From positions 33,054-97,053 of the forward strand of contig CAWADU010000001.1 of assembly GCA_963781025.1 (NCBI GenBank): a stretch of DNA of 64,000 nt. Reading direction: 5' to 3'. Both the position numbers and the translations under genes were made by a program. Positions 30,649 through 44,708 of this stretch are shown here, piece by piece (the first letter of the stretch is position 1; every line of letters begins with the position of its first letter). The notes under the pieces are model-generated. The model was not told where the DNA came from. It made no database searches and saw nothing but the letters and a program-made list of their open reading frames with translations. This stretch comes from Tardibacter sp963781025 (GTDB lineage Bacteria; Pseudomonadota; Alphaproteobacteria; Sphingomonadales; Sphingomonadaceae).

Positions 30649-30773
30649 GATCCTCTCCCGGTCGAGCCGACCATAGTTCGGCGCGCGGAGATGTCACACC
30701 AGGTTCGGGTCTCGTCCAGCACCAGGATTGTGCGCCGCGACCCTCAATAAATGCAATGTGCCGCAATGCGCGG

Positions 30774-30860
<87 letters not shown>

Positions 30861-30881
30861 AGGTGTGCTTTGGAGCGGCGC

Positions 30882-30910
30882 CTTTACGGGGCGTTGGGGC
30901 CGCTTGTCAA
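30882..30910 (-). promoter_or_regulatory. Promoter of tRNA-Leu
   Basis: On the minus strand, -35 TTGACA (plus positions 30905-30910), exact 17-base spacer, -10 GTAAAG (30882-30887), and the tRNA 22 bases downstream. Confidence 0.65.
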
Positions 30911-30979
30911 CGCGTCTGTGTAAGGGCATTGGGTCCAGGCGCAGTCGTTAGTGGCGATCAGTAAGGGACAGGACTTAAA

Positions 30980-31936
30980 ATGGCGGTGGAAACGACCGAT
31001 AGGCTGGTGACCGTGGTAGGGGCTTCAGGCTTTGTCGGCCGCTATGTCGTGCAGGAGCTTTGCCGGCTGGGGCTGCGCGTGCGGGCGGTGAGCCGCCATA
31101 CGCAGGCCGCGCTTTTCCTGAAGCCGCTGGGCGGGTTGGGGCAGGTGCAGATCGCCGGCGCGGATATTTCGCGGCCTGAAAGCCTCGCCGCCGCCGTTGC
31201 CGGTTCTTACGCGGTCATCAATCTCGTCGGCATATTGAAGGGCCGGTTCGAGTCGGTTCACGCCGATGGCGCGGAGGCTCTGGCGCAAGCTGCCCGCGAT
31301 GCCGGGGCGAAGGCCTTCGTCCAGGTGTCGGCGATAGGCGCGGACCCTGCCTCACGTTCGCGCTATGGCCGCAGCAAGGCCGAAGGCGAGGCGCGTGTAA
31401 CCGGCGTTTTCCCCGGCGCGACCATTATCCGGCCCTCGGTGATATTCGGGCCAGAGGACGACTTCATCAATCGCTTCGCTCGTATGGTCAAACTGGCGCC
31501 TGTTGTCCCCGTGGTGAAGCCTGATGCGCGGTTTCAGCCGGCATGGGTGGGCGATGTCGGGCAGGCCATTGCCATGGCCGCGGCCGATCCCGGAAAATAT
31601 GGCGGCAAGACCTTCGAGCTGGGCGGACCGCGCACCTATGGTTTCCGCGAGCTGCTCGGCTGGATCGCCGACACCGTCCGTTGCCGACGCGTCTTTTTGT
31701 CCGTGCCCGATTCGCTTGGAGAAGTGATCGCCGCGTTCGACTTCATGCCTTGCGCGCCGATCACGCGCGACCAGTGGATCATGCTTCAGACCGACAATGT
31801 CGTGGCAAAGGGCGCTAAGGGGTTTGAGGCGTTTGGAATCAAGCCGACGCCGCTTGAAAGCAAGGCGCCTGACTGGCTGGTCCAATACCGCAAGCACGGC
31901 CGGTTCAATGTCGACAAAAACGCGGCGGCGCACTGA
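30980..31936 (+). CDS. NDUFA9-like NAD(P)-binding complex I assembly/accessory protein
   Basis: 318-residue atypical SDR. N-terminal Rossmann VTVVGASGFVGRYVVQEL, VINLVGILKGRFESVHADGA and the YGRSKAEGE loop match the complex I NDUFA9 family, which in alphaproteobacteria associates with NADH dehydrogenase or ubiquinone synthesis. The Tyr-x3-Lys pair is present (YGRSK). It ends two bases before uppP and is likely co-transcribed with it. Confidence 0.85.
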   Translation: MAVETTDRLVTVVGASGFVGRYVVQELCRLGLRVRAVSRHTQAALFLKPLGGLGQVQIAGADISRPESLAAAVAGSYAVINLVGILKGRFESVHADGAEALAQAARDAGAKAFVQVSAIGADPASRSRYGRSKAEGEARVTGVFPGATIIRPSVIFGPEDDFINRFARMVKLAPVVPVVKPDARFQPAWVGDVGQAIAMAAADPGKYGGKTFELGGPRTYGFRELLGWIADTVRCRRVFLSVPDSLGEVIAAFDFMPCAPITRDQWIMLQTDNVVAKGAKGFEAFGIKPTPLESKAPDWLVQYRKHGRFNVDKNAAAH

Positions 31937-31938
31937 CC

Positions 31939-32739
31939 ATGGCCCCTTCGCTTCTGACGATCGTGCTCCTCGGCGTTGTCGAGGAAGTCACCGAATTCCT
32001 GCCGGTTTCGTCGACCGGGCATCTCATCCTCGCCGGCGCGTTGCTCGGCTGGCATGGGGAGGCGTCGAAAACCTTCGACATCGTCATTCAGCTCGGGGCG
32101 ATACTGGCGGTGGTCGTCGTCTACTGGCGGCGATTTGTGGACGTTCTGGCTGGTTTGTTCGGCTGGAAGGCAGGGCCGGTCGCCTTTGCGCGCAATGTGC
32201 TGCTGGCTTTCCTTCCGTCGATGATTATCGGGGCGATGGTCTATTCGGCGATCAAGGCGCTGATGGAATCGCCGCGTACGGTGGCTATCGCCCTGATCGT
32301 CGGCGGCGTCGCGATCCTTCTGATCGAGCGCGCATCGAAGCGTGTCCATACGTCGAGCGTCGAGGGTATGTCCTGGCGCACCGCGCTTGGCATCGGCTTT
32401 GCCCAGTGCCTGTCGATGGTGCCGGGGATCAGCCGGTCGGGCGCGACGATCATGGGCGCCCTGACGCTTGGGGTGGACCGGAAGACGGCGGCCGAATTCA
32501 GCTTTTTCGTCGCCATCCCGACCATGATCGCCGCCACGGCTTATGATCTTTACAAGTCGGGTGGGCATCTCGGCACCGAGGGGCTCGATGCGATTGCCGT
32601 CGGCTTTGTCGTTTCCTTCTTAGTAGCACTGGTTGTGGTGAAGGGCTTTGTCGCCGTGGTTTCCCGCTACGGCTTTGGACCGTTCGCCTGGTATCGCATC
32701 GTCGCCGGCACCGCCGCCCTTATCTGGCTTTCAATGTAG
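31939..32739 (+). CDS. uppP: Undecaprenyl-diphosphatase UppP
   Basis: 266-residue membrane phosphatase that turns undecaprenyl diphosphate into the carrier monophosphate for cell-wall synthesis; this gives bacitracin resistance when overproduced. VVEEVTEFLPVSSTGHLIL is the first catalytic motif (the usual consensus has QGLTEFLPVSS; here EEVTEFLPV) and SMVPGISRSGATI the second. About eight hydrophobic helices. It forms a pair with the NDUFA9-like gene. Confidence 0.95.
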   Translation: MAPSLLTIVLLGVVEEVTEFLPVSSTGHLILAGALLGWHGEASKTFDIVIQLGAILAVVVVYWRRFVDVLAGLFGWKAGPVAFARNVLLAFLPSMIIGAMVYSAIKALMESPRTVAIALIVGGVAILLIERASKRVHTSSVEGMSWRTALGIGFAQCLSMVPGISRSGATIMGALTLGVDRKTAAEFSFFVAIPTMIAATAYDLYKSGGHLGTEGLDAIAVGFVVSFLVALVVVKGFVAVVSRYGFGPFAWYRIVAGTAALIWLSM

Positions 32740-32903
32740 AAAGGTCCGGACCGGATGTTTTATGAGGGCCGGGAAAGCGGCAAAGCGACAGGAAAATCAG
32801 CTTCCGGCAGATAAAGGACAGCAACACTACCCTACAATCGGGAAAGTGCGTGACTTCGCCATGCAAATAGGATATTGCATGTGCGAGAGACGGAGTCGCG
32901 CAC

Positions 32904-34357
32904 ATGGCCGAAAACACGATGCTCAGTTTTGTAAAGACCGGGCAAAGCTATCCGGAAAAGCGTGCCGCCGGTGAGCGGGACGACGATTTCCTTGAGATTT
33001 CGCGCGCCTATATTTTGGAAAGGGCGGAGGAGCAGGCGTCGCGCTGTTCGCAATGCGGCGTGCCCTATTGTTCGGTCCACTGCCCGCTCAACAACCACAT
33101 CCCCGATTGGCTGAGGCTTACGGCCGAGGGCCGCTTGCGCGAAGCCTATGAGCTGTCGAACAGCACTTCGACCATGCCCGAGATCTGCGGCCGCATCTGC
33201 CCGCAGGACCGGCTGTGCGAAGGCAATTGCGTGATCGAATTTTCAGGGCACGGGGCGGTCACCATCGGCGCGGTCGAAAAGTTCATCACCGACACCGCGT
33301 GGAAAGAGGGCTGGGTCGAACCTGTGCGCGTCATCGCCGACCGCTCTGGCCAGTCGGTCGGTATCATCGGCGCCGGGCCCGCGGGGCTGACGGCGGCCGA
33401 GCTGCTGCGCGTGAAGGGCTATGATGTCCATGTCTACGACCGGCACGACCGCGCGGGCGGCCTCCTCACCTATGGCATCCCCGGCTTCAAGCTGGAAAAG
33501 GATGTTGTGATGCGTCGGGTGGACCGGCTTGAACAGGCCGGCATTCATTTCCACCTGGGCTTCGAGATCGGACGCGATGCGACGCTCGAGGACCTTCGCG
33601 AAAAGCACGATGCCTTGCTGATCGCGACCGGCGTCTACAAGGCGCGCGACATCATGGCGCCCGGCGTCGGCAATGACGGGGTGGTGAAGGCGCTTGATTA
33701 TCTGATCGCATCGAACCGCAAGGGCTTTGGCGATAGCGTGCCGGAATTCGAAAGCGGCGCGCTCAATGCGGAAGGCAAGCATGTCGTCGTCATCGGCGGC
33801 GGCGACACGGCGATGGACTGCGTCCGCACCGCGGTGCGTCAGGGTGCGAAATCGGTGAAATGCCTCTACCGCCGCGACCGGGCGAACATGCCCGGCTCGC
33901 AGCGCGAGGTGGCGAACGCCGAGGAGGAAGGGGTCGAGTTCGTCTGGCTCTCGGCCCCCGAAGCGTTCGACGGCGACGGTCAGGTATCGGGCGTGCGTGC
34001 CGCGAAAATGCGCCTCGGCCAGCCCGACGCCAGCGGCCGCCGCGCGCCGGAGCCTGATCCGGGTTCGGAATTCCGGCTGGAGGCGGAGCTTGTCATCAGG
34101 CGCTGGGTTTTGATCCCGAAGACCTGCCCGGCGCGTTCGGATCGCCCGATCTCAGCGTCACCCGCTGGGGCACGCTCCGCGTCGATCACAAGACGATGCA
34201 GACCAGTCTCGAAGGCGTGTTCGCAGCGGGCGACATCGTGCGAGGGGCTTCACTGGTCGTCTGGGCGATCCGCGACGGCCGCGACGTGGCGGCGAAGATG
34301 CACATGTTCCTGAAGACGCAAGCAGAGGCGGCAAAGGCCGAGAAGGTGGCGGCTTAA
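32904..34357 (+). CDS. gltD: Glutamate synthase small subunit, frameshifted
   Basis: About 484 residues once repaired. N-terminal cysteines for two [4Fe-4S] clusters (CSQCGVPYCSVHCPLNNH and CGRICPQDRLCEGNC), an FAD loop IIGAGPAGLTAAELL near residue 150 and an NADP loop VIGGGDTAMD. It takes electrons from NADPH and passes them to the large subunit. The frame breaks at about 34098: one base is missing so that ELVI should be followed by KALGFDPEDL. The remainder to GDIVRGASLVVWAIRDGRD is intact. In many genomes gltD follows gltB; here gltD is upstream of gltB in the same direction, separated by a repeat. Confidence 0.92.
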
Positions 34358-34366
34358 CCACTGCTT

Positions 34367-34448
34367 GTCACCCCGGCACAGGCTGGGGTCATGCAGAGGC
34401 GGGATCAACCATTGATCAGTATGGAGCCGGCCTTTGCTGGCCTGACGG
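34367..34448. repeat. Palindromic REP-like element between gltD and gltB
   Basis: Left arm GTCACCCCGGCACAGGCTGG (34367 onward) pairs with the right arm running from GGAGCCGGCC to GGCCTGACGG (to 34448). It belongs to the CCGTCAT/CCGGC family seen at 46215, 49444, 52923 and 61544. Arms are imperfect, so a folded stem is likely. Confidence 0.65.
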
Positions 34449-34470
34449 AATTTTACGAAGGTTGAACGTC

Positions 34471-39022
<4,552 letters not shown>

Positions 39023-39138
39023 GTCTTTCGTCGCGGCGGCGGGCCGCTGGTGCTTCGAGGTTCCCGCTTCCGCGCGAGTGACGGAAAAGACGCGAAGTTG
39101 ATGGTGATTTCCGCATCGCGCCTGCTATGACGGCGCTG

Positions 39139-39810
39139 ATGTGGCAACTCTATCAATATCCGCTCTGTCCATTTTCCCGAAAGGTTCGTCTCGCGCTCGC
39201 CGAAAAGGGCGTTGAGCATGAACTCGTGCGCGAACTGCCCTGGCAACGGCGCGACGAATTCGTCGTTCTCAATCCCGCCGCGCAGACGCCGGTGCTGGTC
39301 AACGCGCAGAACGGCCACGCGCTGATCGATTCGACCGCGATCTGCGAATATTTCGAGGAGACGGTCGAACGGTCGCCTCTGCTTGGCGGCAGCTCGAACG
39401 AACGGGCAGAAACCCGGCGGCTGATCGCCTGGTTCGACCAGAAGCTTTACGGCGAAGTCACCCTCCCGATGCTGACCGAGCGCATGTTCAAGCGCCTGGT
39501 GCAGCGCGCCGCGCCCGACGCGAACGTGCTTCGGGAATCGATCAAGGCGGCGAACAGTCACCTCGACTATATCGAATATCTGCTCGACCATCGCCGCTGG
39601 CTGGGAGGTCCGGCGTTCGGCATGGCCGATATCGCGGCGGCGGCGCAGCTTTCGGTCGCCGACTATCTGGGCGGCATCGACTGGCGCGGCCATGCCCAGG
39701 CGGTGCAATGGTATTCGGCGCTGAAGTCACGCCCGACCTTCCGGCCCTTGCTCGCCGAGCGGATGGAAGTGATCGCACCACCCCCGCATTACGACAAGCT
39801 GGACTTTTGA
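39139..39810 (+). CDS. fzlA: FzlA-type GST-fold FtsZ-binding protein
   Basis: 223 residues. Thioredoxin-like N-domain (YQYPLCPFSRKVRLALAEKG), a helical GST C-domain, and the characteristic tail KSRPTFRPLLAERMEVIAPPPHY ending DKLDF. This tail and the FSRKVR motif match FzlA of Caulobacter, which binds FtsZ and is needed for constriction in alphaproteobacteria. Start taken as ATG 39139; an ATG at 39127 adds four residues. It lies just downstream of gltB and converges with the DUF2306 remnant, overlapping it by 22 bases. Confidence 0.85.
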   Translation: MWQLYQYPLCPFSRKVRLALAEKGVEHELVRELPWQRRDEFVVLNPAAQTPVLVNAQNGHALIDSTAICEYFEETVERSPLLGGSSNERAETRRLIAWFDQKLYGEVTLPMLTERMFKRLVQRAAPDANVLRESIKAANSHLDYIEYLLDHRRWLGGPAFGMADIAAAAQLSVADYLGGIDWRGHAQAVQWYSALKSRPTFRPLLAERMEVIAPPPHYDKLDF

Positions 39811-39983
39811 CGACTGGTTCCGGTTGCCGCCAGATAAAGCTCGGCGGCGATCAGGTTTGGAACCCAGCAAAGAAATGAAATCACCGGATAACTGTCGCTA
39901 AACGCCAAACCCATCGCAAAGGCGATGCCGAGGTAGAGCCGCAGATTGACGGCGGCAAAGGTGAGCGCCCAGGAGCGGATCAT
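39789..39983 (-). pseudogene. C-terminal remnant of a DUF2306 membrane protein
   Basis: Only 64 codons from the first ATG: MIRSWALTFAAVNLRLYLG and PVISFLCWVPNLIAAELYLA. This matches the last two helices and the WMIRS...CWVPNL signature of DUF2306 (YozB-like) membrane proteins. The frame is open a little further upstream (RFAEHRQW before the Met) but meets the stop region of the dicarboxylate symporter within about 25 codons, so the first five or so helices are gone. Probably a truncated leftover; a short functional protein is not excluded. Confidence 0.55.
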
Positions 39984-40037
39984 CCATTGCCGGTGTTCGG
40001 CGAACCGGCGCTGCCGCGCGAGCTGCCACCTCCCTCT

Positions 40038-41363
40038 TCAATCCGCGATTACCGGTTCCATTCCCGGAAGCGGGGGTGTGAGTTCGCCAGCCAGTGCAGC
40101 GGAAAGGCGGGAGCGGTCGAGACCGCCTTCCCAGGCGGAGACGACGATCGTCGCCACCGCGTTGCCGACGAAGTTGGTGAGCGAGCGGCATTCGCTCATG
40201 AAGCGGTCGACACCCAATATCAGCGCCATCCCGGCGAGCGGCACCGATGGCACGATGGAAAGCGTGGCGGCAAGCGTGATGAACCCAGCCCCGGTGACGC
40301 CCGCCGCCCCTTTCGAACTCAACATCGCGACGAGCAACAGCAGGACCTGTTGTTCGAGCGCGAGGTGGATGCCGGTAGCCTGGGCGATGAACAGGGCGGC
40401 CAGCGTCATGTAGATGTTGGTGCCGTCGAGGTTGAACGAATAGCCGGTCGGGATGACGAGCCCGACGATCGACTTGCGGCAACCGGCGCGCTCCATCTTG
40501 TCGATCAGGCTGGGGAGGGCTGCTTCCGACGAGGAAGTGCCAAGCACCAGCAGCAATTCGGACCTGAGATAGCGGATCAGCCTCAGGATGGAGAAACCCG
40601 CCAGCCGCGCCACCGCGCCAAGGACGACCAGCACGAATAGCAATGAGGTGAGGTAGAAGGTTGCGACCAGACCGGCAAGATTGGCAAGCGCGCCAATGCC
40701 ATATTGACCGATGGTGAAGGCCATGGCGCCGAATGCGCCGATGGGGGCGGCCTTCATCAATATGGCGACGAGGCGGAAAACCGTATGATTGGCGGCTTCG
40801 AGGACGCTGAGCAGCGGTTCACCGCGCTTTCCGGCCAGCGAGAGAGCGATGCCGAACAGGATCGACACGAACAGCACCTGCAGGATTTCGCCCTCGGCAA
40901 AAGCCCCGAACAAAGTGTCGGGGATGATATGGGAGAGAAAGCCGACCACAGACTGGTCGTGCGCCTTGGTCGCGTAATCGGCGATCCTGCTGGTATCGAG
41001 CGTCGCAGGGTCGATGTTCATCCCCGCGCCTGGCTGGACGACGTTCGCGACGATAAGGCCGACGATCAGCGCCAGCGTCGAAAAGAAGAGGAAATAGGCG
41101 AATGCCTTTGCCGCGACGCGGCCGACCGCGCCCAGCTCGCGCATCCCTGCAATGCCGGTGACGATGGTGAGGAAGATGACTGGTGCGATGATCATCTTCA
41201 CAAGCTTGATGAAGGCATCGCCCAATGGCTTCAGCGACACGCCGACGTCGGGCCAGAAATAGCCGACCGTGACGCCGCACGCGATGGCGACCAGCACCTG
41301 CACATAAAGATGGCGGTGGAGCCGTGCGGACCGGCGGGGTTCGGCGCGGTCGGACGTCATCAT
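40038..41363 (-). CDS. Dicarboxylate/amino acid:cation symporter (DAACS)
   Basis: About 441 residues with eight membrane helices and two re-entrant loops. The serine-rich hairpin VLGTSSSEAALPSLI and the family NxDGT loop TGYSFNLDGTNIYM are both clear. Takes up C4-dicarboxylates or glutamate with H+ or Na+ (DctA/GltP group); which one cannot be decided here. The start is one of two adjacent ATG codons (41363 or 41360) and the 5' end overlaps the ABC permease stop, so it may be the third gene of that unit. Confidence 0.9.
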   Translation of the reverse strand: MMTSDRAEPRRSARLHRHLYVQVLVAIACGVTVGYFWPDVGVSLKPLGDAFIKLVKMIIAPVIFLTIVTGIAGMRELGAVGRVAAKAFAYFLFFSTLALIVGLIVANVVQPGAGMNIDPATLDTSRIADYATKAHDQSVVGFLSHIIPDTLFGAFAEGEILQVLFVSILFGIALSLAGKRGEPLLSVLEAANHTVFRLVAILMKAAPIGAFGAMAFTIGQYGIGALANLAGLVATFYLTSLLFVLVVLGAVARLAGFSILRLIRYLRSELLLVLGTSSSEAALPSLIDKMERAGCRKSIVGLVIPTGYSFNLDGTNIYMTLAALFIAQATGIHLALEQQVLLLLVAMLSSKGAAGVTGAGFITLAATLSIVPSVPLAGMALILGVDRFMSECRSLTNFVGNAVATIVVSAWEGGLDRSRLSAALAGELTPPLPGMEPVIAD

Positions 41364-42631
41364 TCGGTGCCCCTCTTATCCAGTGCAAATCGCGGGGCCG
41401 GCGGCTTGGTCCTTCGCCGGGGGGAGGGCGCGCGGACTGGGCCGGATTGCAGCACCCCGCGCTTGAACCAGCGAGCAGTGACGGCAATGGTGATCGTCAC
41501 CCATAGCATCTGCCAGGCGAGCGCCGCGAAGTGCGGCCAGAGCGCGGGCATGCGCGCGGCATAGGCGATCATCGTCAGCGGCGAGCTATAGGGGAAGGCT
41601 GCGGCGATCAGCGCGATTACGCTGGACGATTGGCTGAACGCCGCACCGGCGAGGCCATAGAGCAGAAGTTGCCCCATGGTGATCGGCAGCGAAATCGTCT
41701 GTATCTGCCGCACGCTCGCCGCCTGCGCGCCGATGCCGAGCAGAAGCGCGCCGACCAGCAGATAATTGGTCGAGAAATAGAGAACGCCGAGCAGCACGAA
41801 AGCAGGCCAGCCGACAGCGGGCACCGGCAGTGCCGCAAATCCCGGAGGAAAGAACAGGACAAGGCCGAGGATGGCGGCGAGACCCCAGACCGCGACGCCG
41901 ACAAGCGACGAGCCCAGCATCGCGAACAGCTTTCCGGTAAAGATCGCCGGAACCGGCGCGGCGGCGGCCAGCACCTCGATCACCTTGTTGCCCTTTTCCT
42001 CGATGAAGTTCGAGAGCAGCACGCCCGCGAGCATCAAGGTGAGGACGAAAAGCACCGTCTGGGAGACACTGCCAAGCGTTGAATGGCTGTCGGACTTGTC
42101 CGTCGGCGCGGTAAAGGGCGCCGTCGCGAGGCGGGGCGCGGAACGATCGTGAAAGCCCGCCCGCCGAAGAGCCCGGTCGCGATCGGCCTCCGCCAGCAAC
42201 AGCGTAGCGTAGGGCGCGACCCGTTCGATCGCGCCGCTGTCGCCGTAGAGCGTCGCGTCCTGCCCTGAAATCACGAGCAGGGTCGCAATGTCCTTCCGCT
42301 CCTTCAGAAGCACGCGGGCCGACCGTCCGTCGGGCAGCAGCAGCTCGATCGGCTCCAGCGTAAAAGCTGACGGGGAGGGGGTCGCGGCCTTCAGGCGATC
42401 ATGGGTTGCGGAAAGGAGCGCCATCGTCGCCGGCTCCGCGCTGATGGCGATGACCTTCGTTGCGCCATGGCCCGGCTTGTCGTCCACATTGGCGCCGACC
42501 GCCCCGAACACGACACCGAAGATGATCGGGAAAAGCGGCGCGAGCAGGAACAGCAGGAAGGTGCGCGAGACGACGGTCGCGTGGAAATCGCGGCGGGCGA
42601 TGACCGCGGCGGTGCGAAGGCCACGGATCAT
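41360..42631 (-). CDS. ABC-2 type permease (NatB-like)
   Basis: 423 residues. One helix near the N-terminus (FLLFLLAPLFPIIFGVVFGAV), a large extracytoplasmic domain, and five C-terminal helices from VLFVLTLMLAGVLLSNFIEEKGNKVIEVLAAA, where EEKxNKxIE is typical of Na+/efflux-type ABC-2 permeases. It is the membrane half of the exporter with the ATPase just upstream (ATGA overlap). Substrate unknown. Confidence 0.88.
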   Translation of the reverse strand: MIRGLRTAAVIARRDFHATVVSRTFLLFLLAPLFPIIFGVVFGAVGANVDDKPGHGATKVIAISAEPATMALLSATHDRLKAATPSPSAFTLEPIELLLPDGRSARVLLKERKDIATLLVISGQDATLYGDSGAIERVAPYATLLLAEADRDRALRRAGFHDRSAPRLATAPFTAPTDKSDSHSTLGSVSQTVLFVLTLMLAGVLLSNFIEEKGNKVIEVLAAAAPVPAIFTGKLFAMLGSSLVGVAVWGLAAILGLVLFFPPGFAALPVPAVGWPAFVLLGVLYFSTNYLLVGALLLGIGAQAASVRQIQTISLPITMGQLLLYGLAGAAFSQSSSVIALIAAAFPYSSPLTMIAYAARMPALWPHFAALAWQMLWVTITIAVTARWFKRGVLQSGPVRAPSPRRRTKPPAPRFALDKRGTE

Positions 42632-43551
42632 GCCGCGCGCTCCTCTTCCAGAGCAGCGGGGCCGACGATGGCGACGAAGGCGTCGTGCAGGCTGGGCCGT
42701 TCGATCGACAGGGTTTCGATCCCGGCCCCGGCCGCCATCAACTCTCCCAGCAAGGGTTCGATCCCTTCGGCGGGCAGGGCAAAGCGCCAGCCGTTTTCCG
42801 CGCGGTCGACACGCGCGTCGGCGGGCAGGGCACCCAGCCACGGACCGTATTTCTGGCGGGTAACAAGATGGACGCGCGGCCGCAATGTGGCGCGCGCGGC
42901 TTCGACGCTACCCGAAAAGCGAACCCGGCCGTCTCCGATGATGGTGAGGGATTCGCAGAGCCGCTCGGCATGGGCCATGACGTGGGTGGAGAATAATATG
43001 GTCGCGCCGCGATCACGCTCGGCACGGATGAGCGCCTCGAGGCGCTGCTGATTTAACGGATCGAGGCCGGAAAAGGGCTCGTCCAGCACGATCAGCTTGG
43101 GCCCGTGGACAAAGGTACCGAGCAGTTGAACCGTCTGTGCCATGCCCTTTGAAAGCGTGCGGATCGGCCGTCGGGCGGCGTCGCCAAGGCCATTGGCCGC
43201 AAGCAATGCATCGGCGCGGCGGCGGCCTTCGCGGAGCGGCAGGCCACGTAATGCGCCGAGAAAGGCGATTGCCTCGCGCGGGGTCATCGCCGGGTAGAGG
43301 CCACGCTCCTCAGGCAGATAGCCGACCGATGACGCGGCTTCGATCGGCCTTTCATGACCCAGCAGCTTGCGGTTACCGCCATCCGGCTCGATAATGCCCA
43401 GTAGCATCCGGAGCGTCGTCGTCTTGCCCGCGCCATTGGGGCCGAGCACGCCGTAGATCGCGCCCGAGGGCACCGTCAGCGAAACGCCGTCGACGACGCG
43501 CCGATCGCCGAAATACTTGACCAGGCCCTGGGCTTCGATCGCGGGCGGCAT
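42628..43551 (-). CDS. ABC-2 transporter ATP-binding protein (NatA-like)
   Basis: 307 residues. Walker A GPNGAGKT at 37-44, signature LSKGMAQ, Walker B LIVLDEPFSGLDP and H-loop STHVM. A C-terminal extension (about 210-307) is typical of DUF4162-bearing NatA-type exporters. ATG 43551 has AGAGGATAAC upstream. Only 23 bases separate it from the divergent queG start. Confidence 0.9.
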   Translation of the reverse strand: MPPAIEAQGLVKYFGDRRVVDGVSLTVPSGAIYGVLGPNGAGKTTTLRMLLGIIEPDGGNRKLLGHERPIEAASSVGYLPEERGLYPAMTPREAIAFLGALRGLPLREGRRRADALLAANGLGDAARRPIRTLSKGMAQTVQLLGTFVHGPKLIVLDEPFSGLDPLNQQRLEALIRAERDRGATILFSTHVMAHAERLCESLTIIGDGRVRFSGSVEAARATLRPRVHLVTRQKYGPWLGALPADARVDRAENGWRFALPAEGIEPLLGELMAAGAGIETLSIERPSLHDAFVAIVGPAALEEERAA

Positions 43552-43574
43552 GTTATCCTCTAGACCTCTTGTGT

Positions 43575-44708
43575 ATGACCATAACCGTGGACACCGGAAA
43601 CAACAGGTTAAACGCGGAACTGGAGGCCGAGGCAAGGCGGCTGGGCTTCGTCGCCTTCGGCGTGGCGGACGCCGATGCGGCCCCGGCGACGGCCAAGCGG
43701 TTGCGCGCGTGGCTGGCCGATGGATGCCATGGCGAAATGATCTGGATGGCCGATACCGAGGAACGGCGGGGCAGCCCCAAGGGCCTGTGGGCGGATGTGC
43801 GATCGGTCGTCATGCTGGGCGTCAGCTATGCGCCGGCCGAAGACCCGCTGCGCCTGGCGGGGGAGGCCGGCGTGGGGCGCATTTCCGTCTACGCGCAGGG
43901 AAAGGACTATCACGACGTCGTCAAGAAACGGTTGAAGGCGTTGGCGGGCTGGCTGGTGACAAAGTCGCCGGACACGGACGTGAAGGTGTTCGTCGATACC
44001 GCCCCGGTGATGGAAAAGCCGCTGGCCGAGGCGGCAGGGCTTGGCTGGCAGGGCAAGCACACCAACCTTGTCAGCCGCGAACATGGATCGTGGCTGCTGC
44101 TCGGCGCGATCTATACGACGCTCGACCTCGCGCCATCGGTTGCCGGGCAGGATCTGTGCGGATCGTGCAACGCGTGCCAGACGGCGTGTCCGACCGCGGC
44201 CTTTCCTGTACCCTATCGGCTCGATGCGCGGCGCTGCATCTCTTATCTGACGATCGAGAACAAGGGACCGATCCCGCGCGAATTCCGCGAGGCGATGGGC
44301 AACCGCATCTATGGTTGTGACGATTGCCTCGCTGTCTGTCCGTGGAACAAGTTCGCCGATCCGCGCACGCGGGAGGCGGCGTTCGACCCGCGCGCCGAAC
44401 TGGCGGCGCCCCGGCTGGAGAACCTGCTCGCACTGGATGACCAGGGCTTTCGCGCAATTCTTTCGGGTTCGCCGATCAAGCGCATCGGTCGCGACCGGAT
44501 GGTCCGGAATGCGCTGGTGGCCGCCGGAAACAGCGGAGACGCAACCCATGTGCCGCGTGTCATGACGCTGCTGGACGATCCAGCGCCGGTAGTGCGAGGC
44601 GCGGCCGCCTGGGCGTTGTCGCGGCTCGATCCCGATGCTTTTGCGCGCGAGCGTACGGCGCGCCTCGTGCGTGAGGCCGATGCCGACGTGCTGGCGGAGT
44701 GGAATTAG
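43575..44708 (+). CDS. queG: Epoxyqueuosine reductase QueG
   Basis: 377 residues; B12-dependent enzyme of the last step of queuosine tRNA modification. Cys195, 198, 201 and 205 (CGSCNACQTACP) and Cys248, 251 and 255 (GCDDCLAVCP) hold the two [4Fe-4S] clusters, and the C-terminal HEAT-like repeat (VVRGAAAWALSRL) is usual. ATG 43575; the stop overlaps the convergent lipoprotein gene by four bases. Confidence 0.95.
   Translation: MTITVDTGNNRLNAELEAEARRLGFVAFGVADADAAPATAKRLRAWLADGCHGEMIWMADTEERRGSPKGLWADVRSVVMLGVSYAPAEDPLRLAGEAGVGRISVYAQGKDYHDVVKKRLKALAGWLVTKSPDTDVKVFVDTAPVMEKPLAEAAGLGWQGKHTNLVSREHGSWLLLGAIYTTLDLAPSVAGQDLCGSCNACQTACPTAAFPVPYRLDARRCISYLTIENKGPIPREFREAMGNRIYGCDDCLAVCPWNKFADPRTREAAFDPRAELAAPRLENLLALDDQGFRAILSGSPIKRIGRDRMVRNALVAAGNSGDATHVPRVMTLLDDPAPVVRGAAAWALSRLDPDAFARERTARLVREADADVLAEWN

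Noticed and set aside
39898..40482. Minus-strand frame of 194 codons in the symporter 3' region
   Set aside because: Arg/His-rich shadow of the dicarboxylate symporter.
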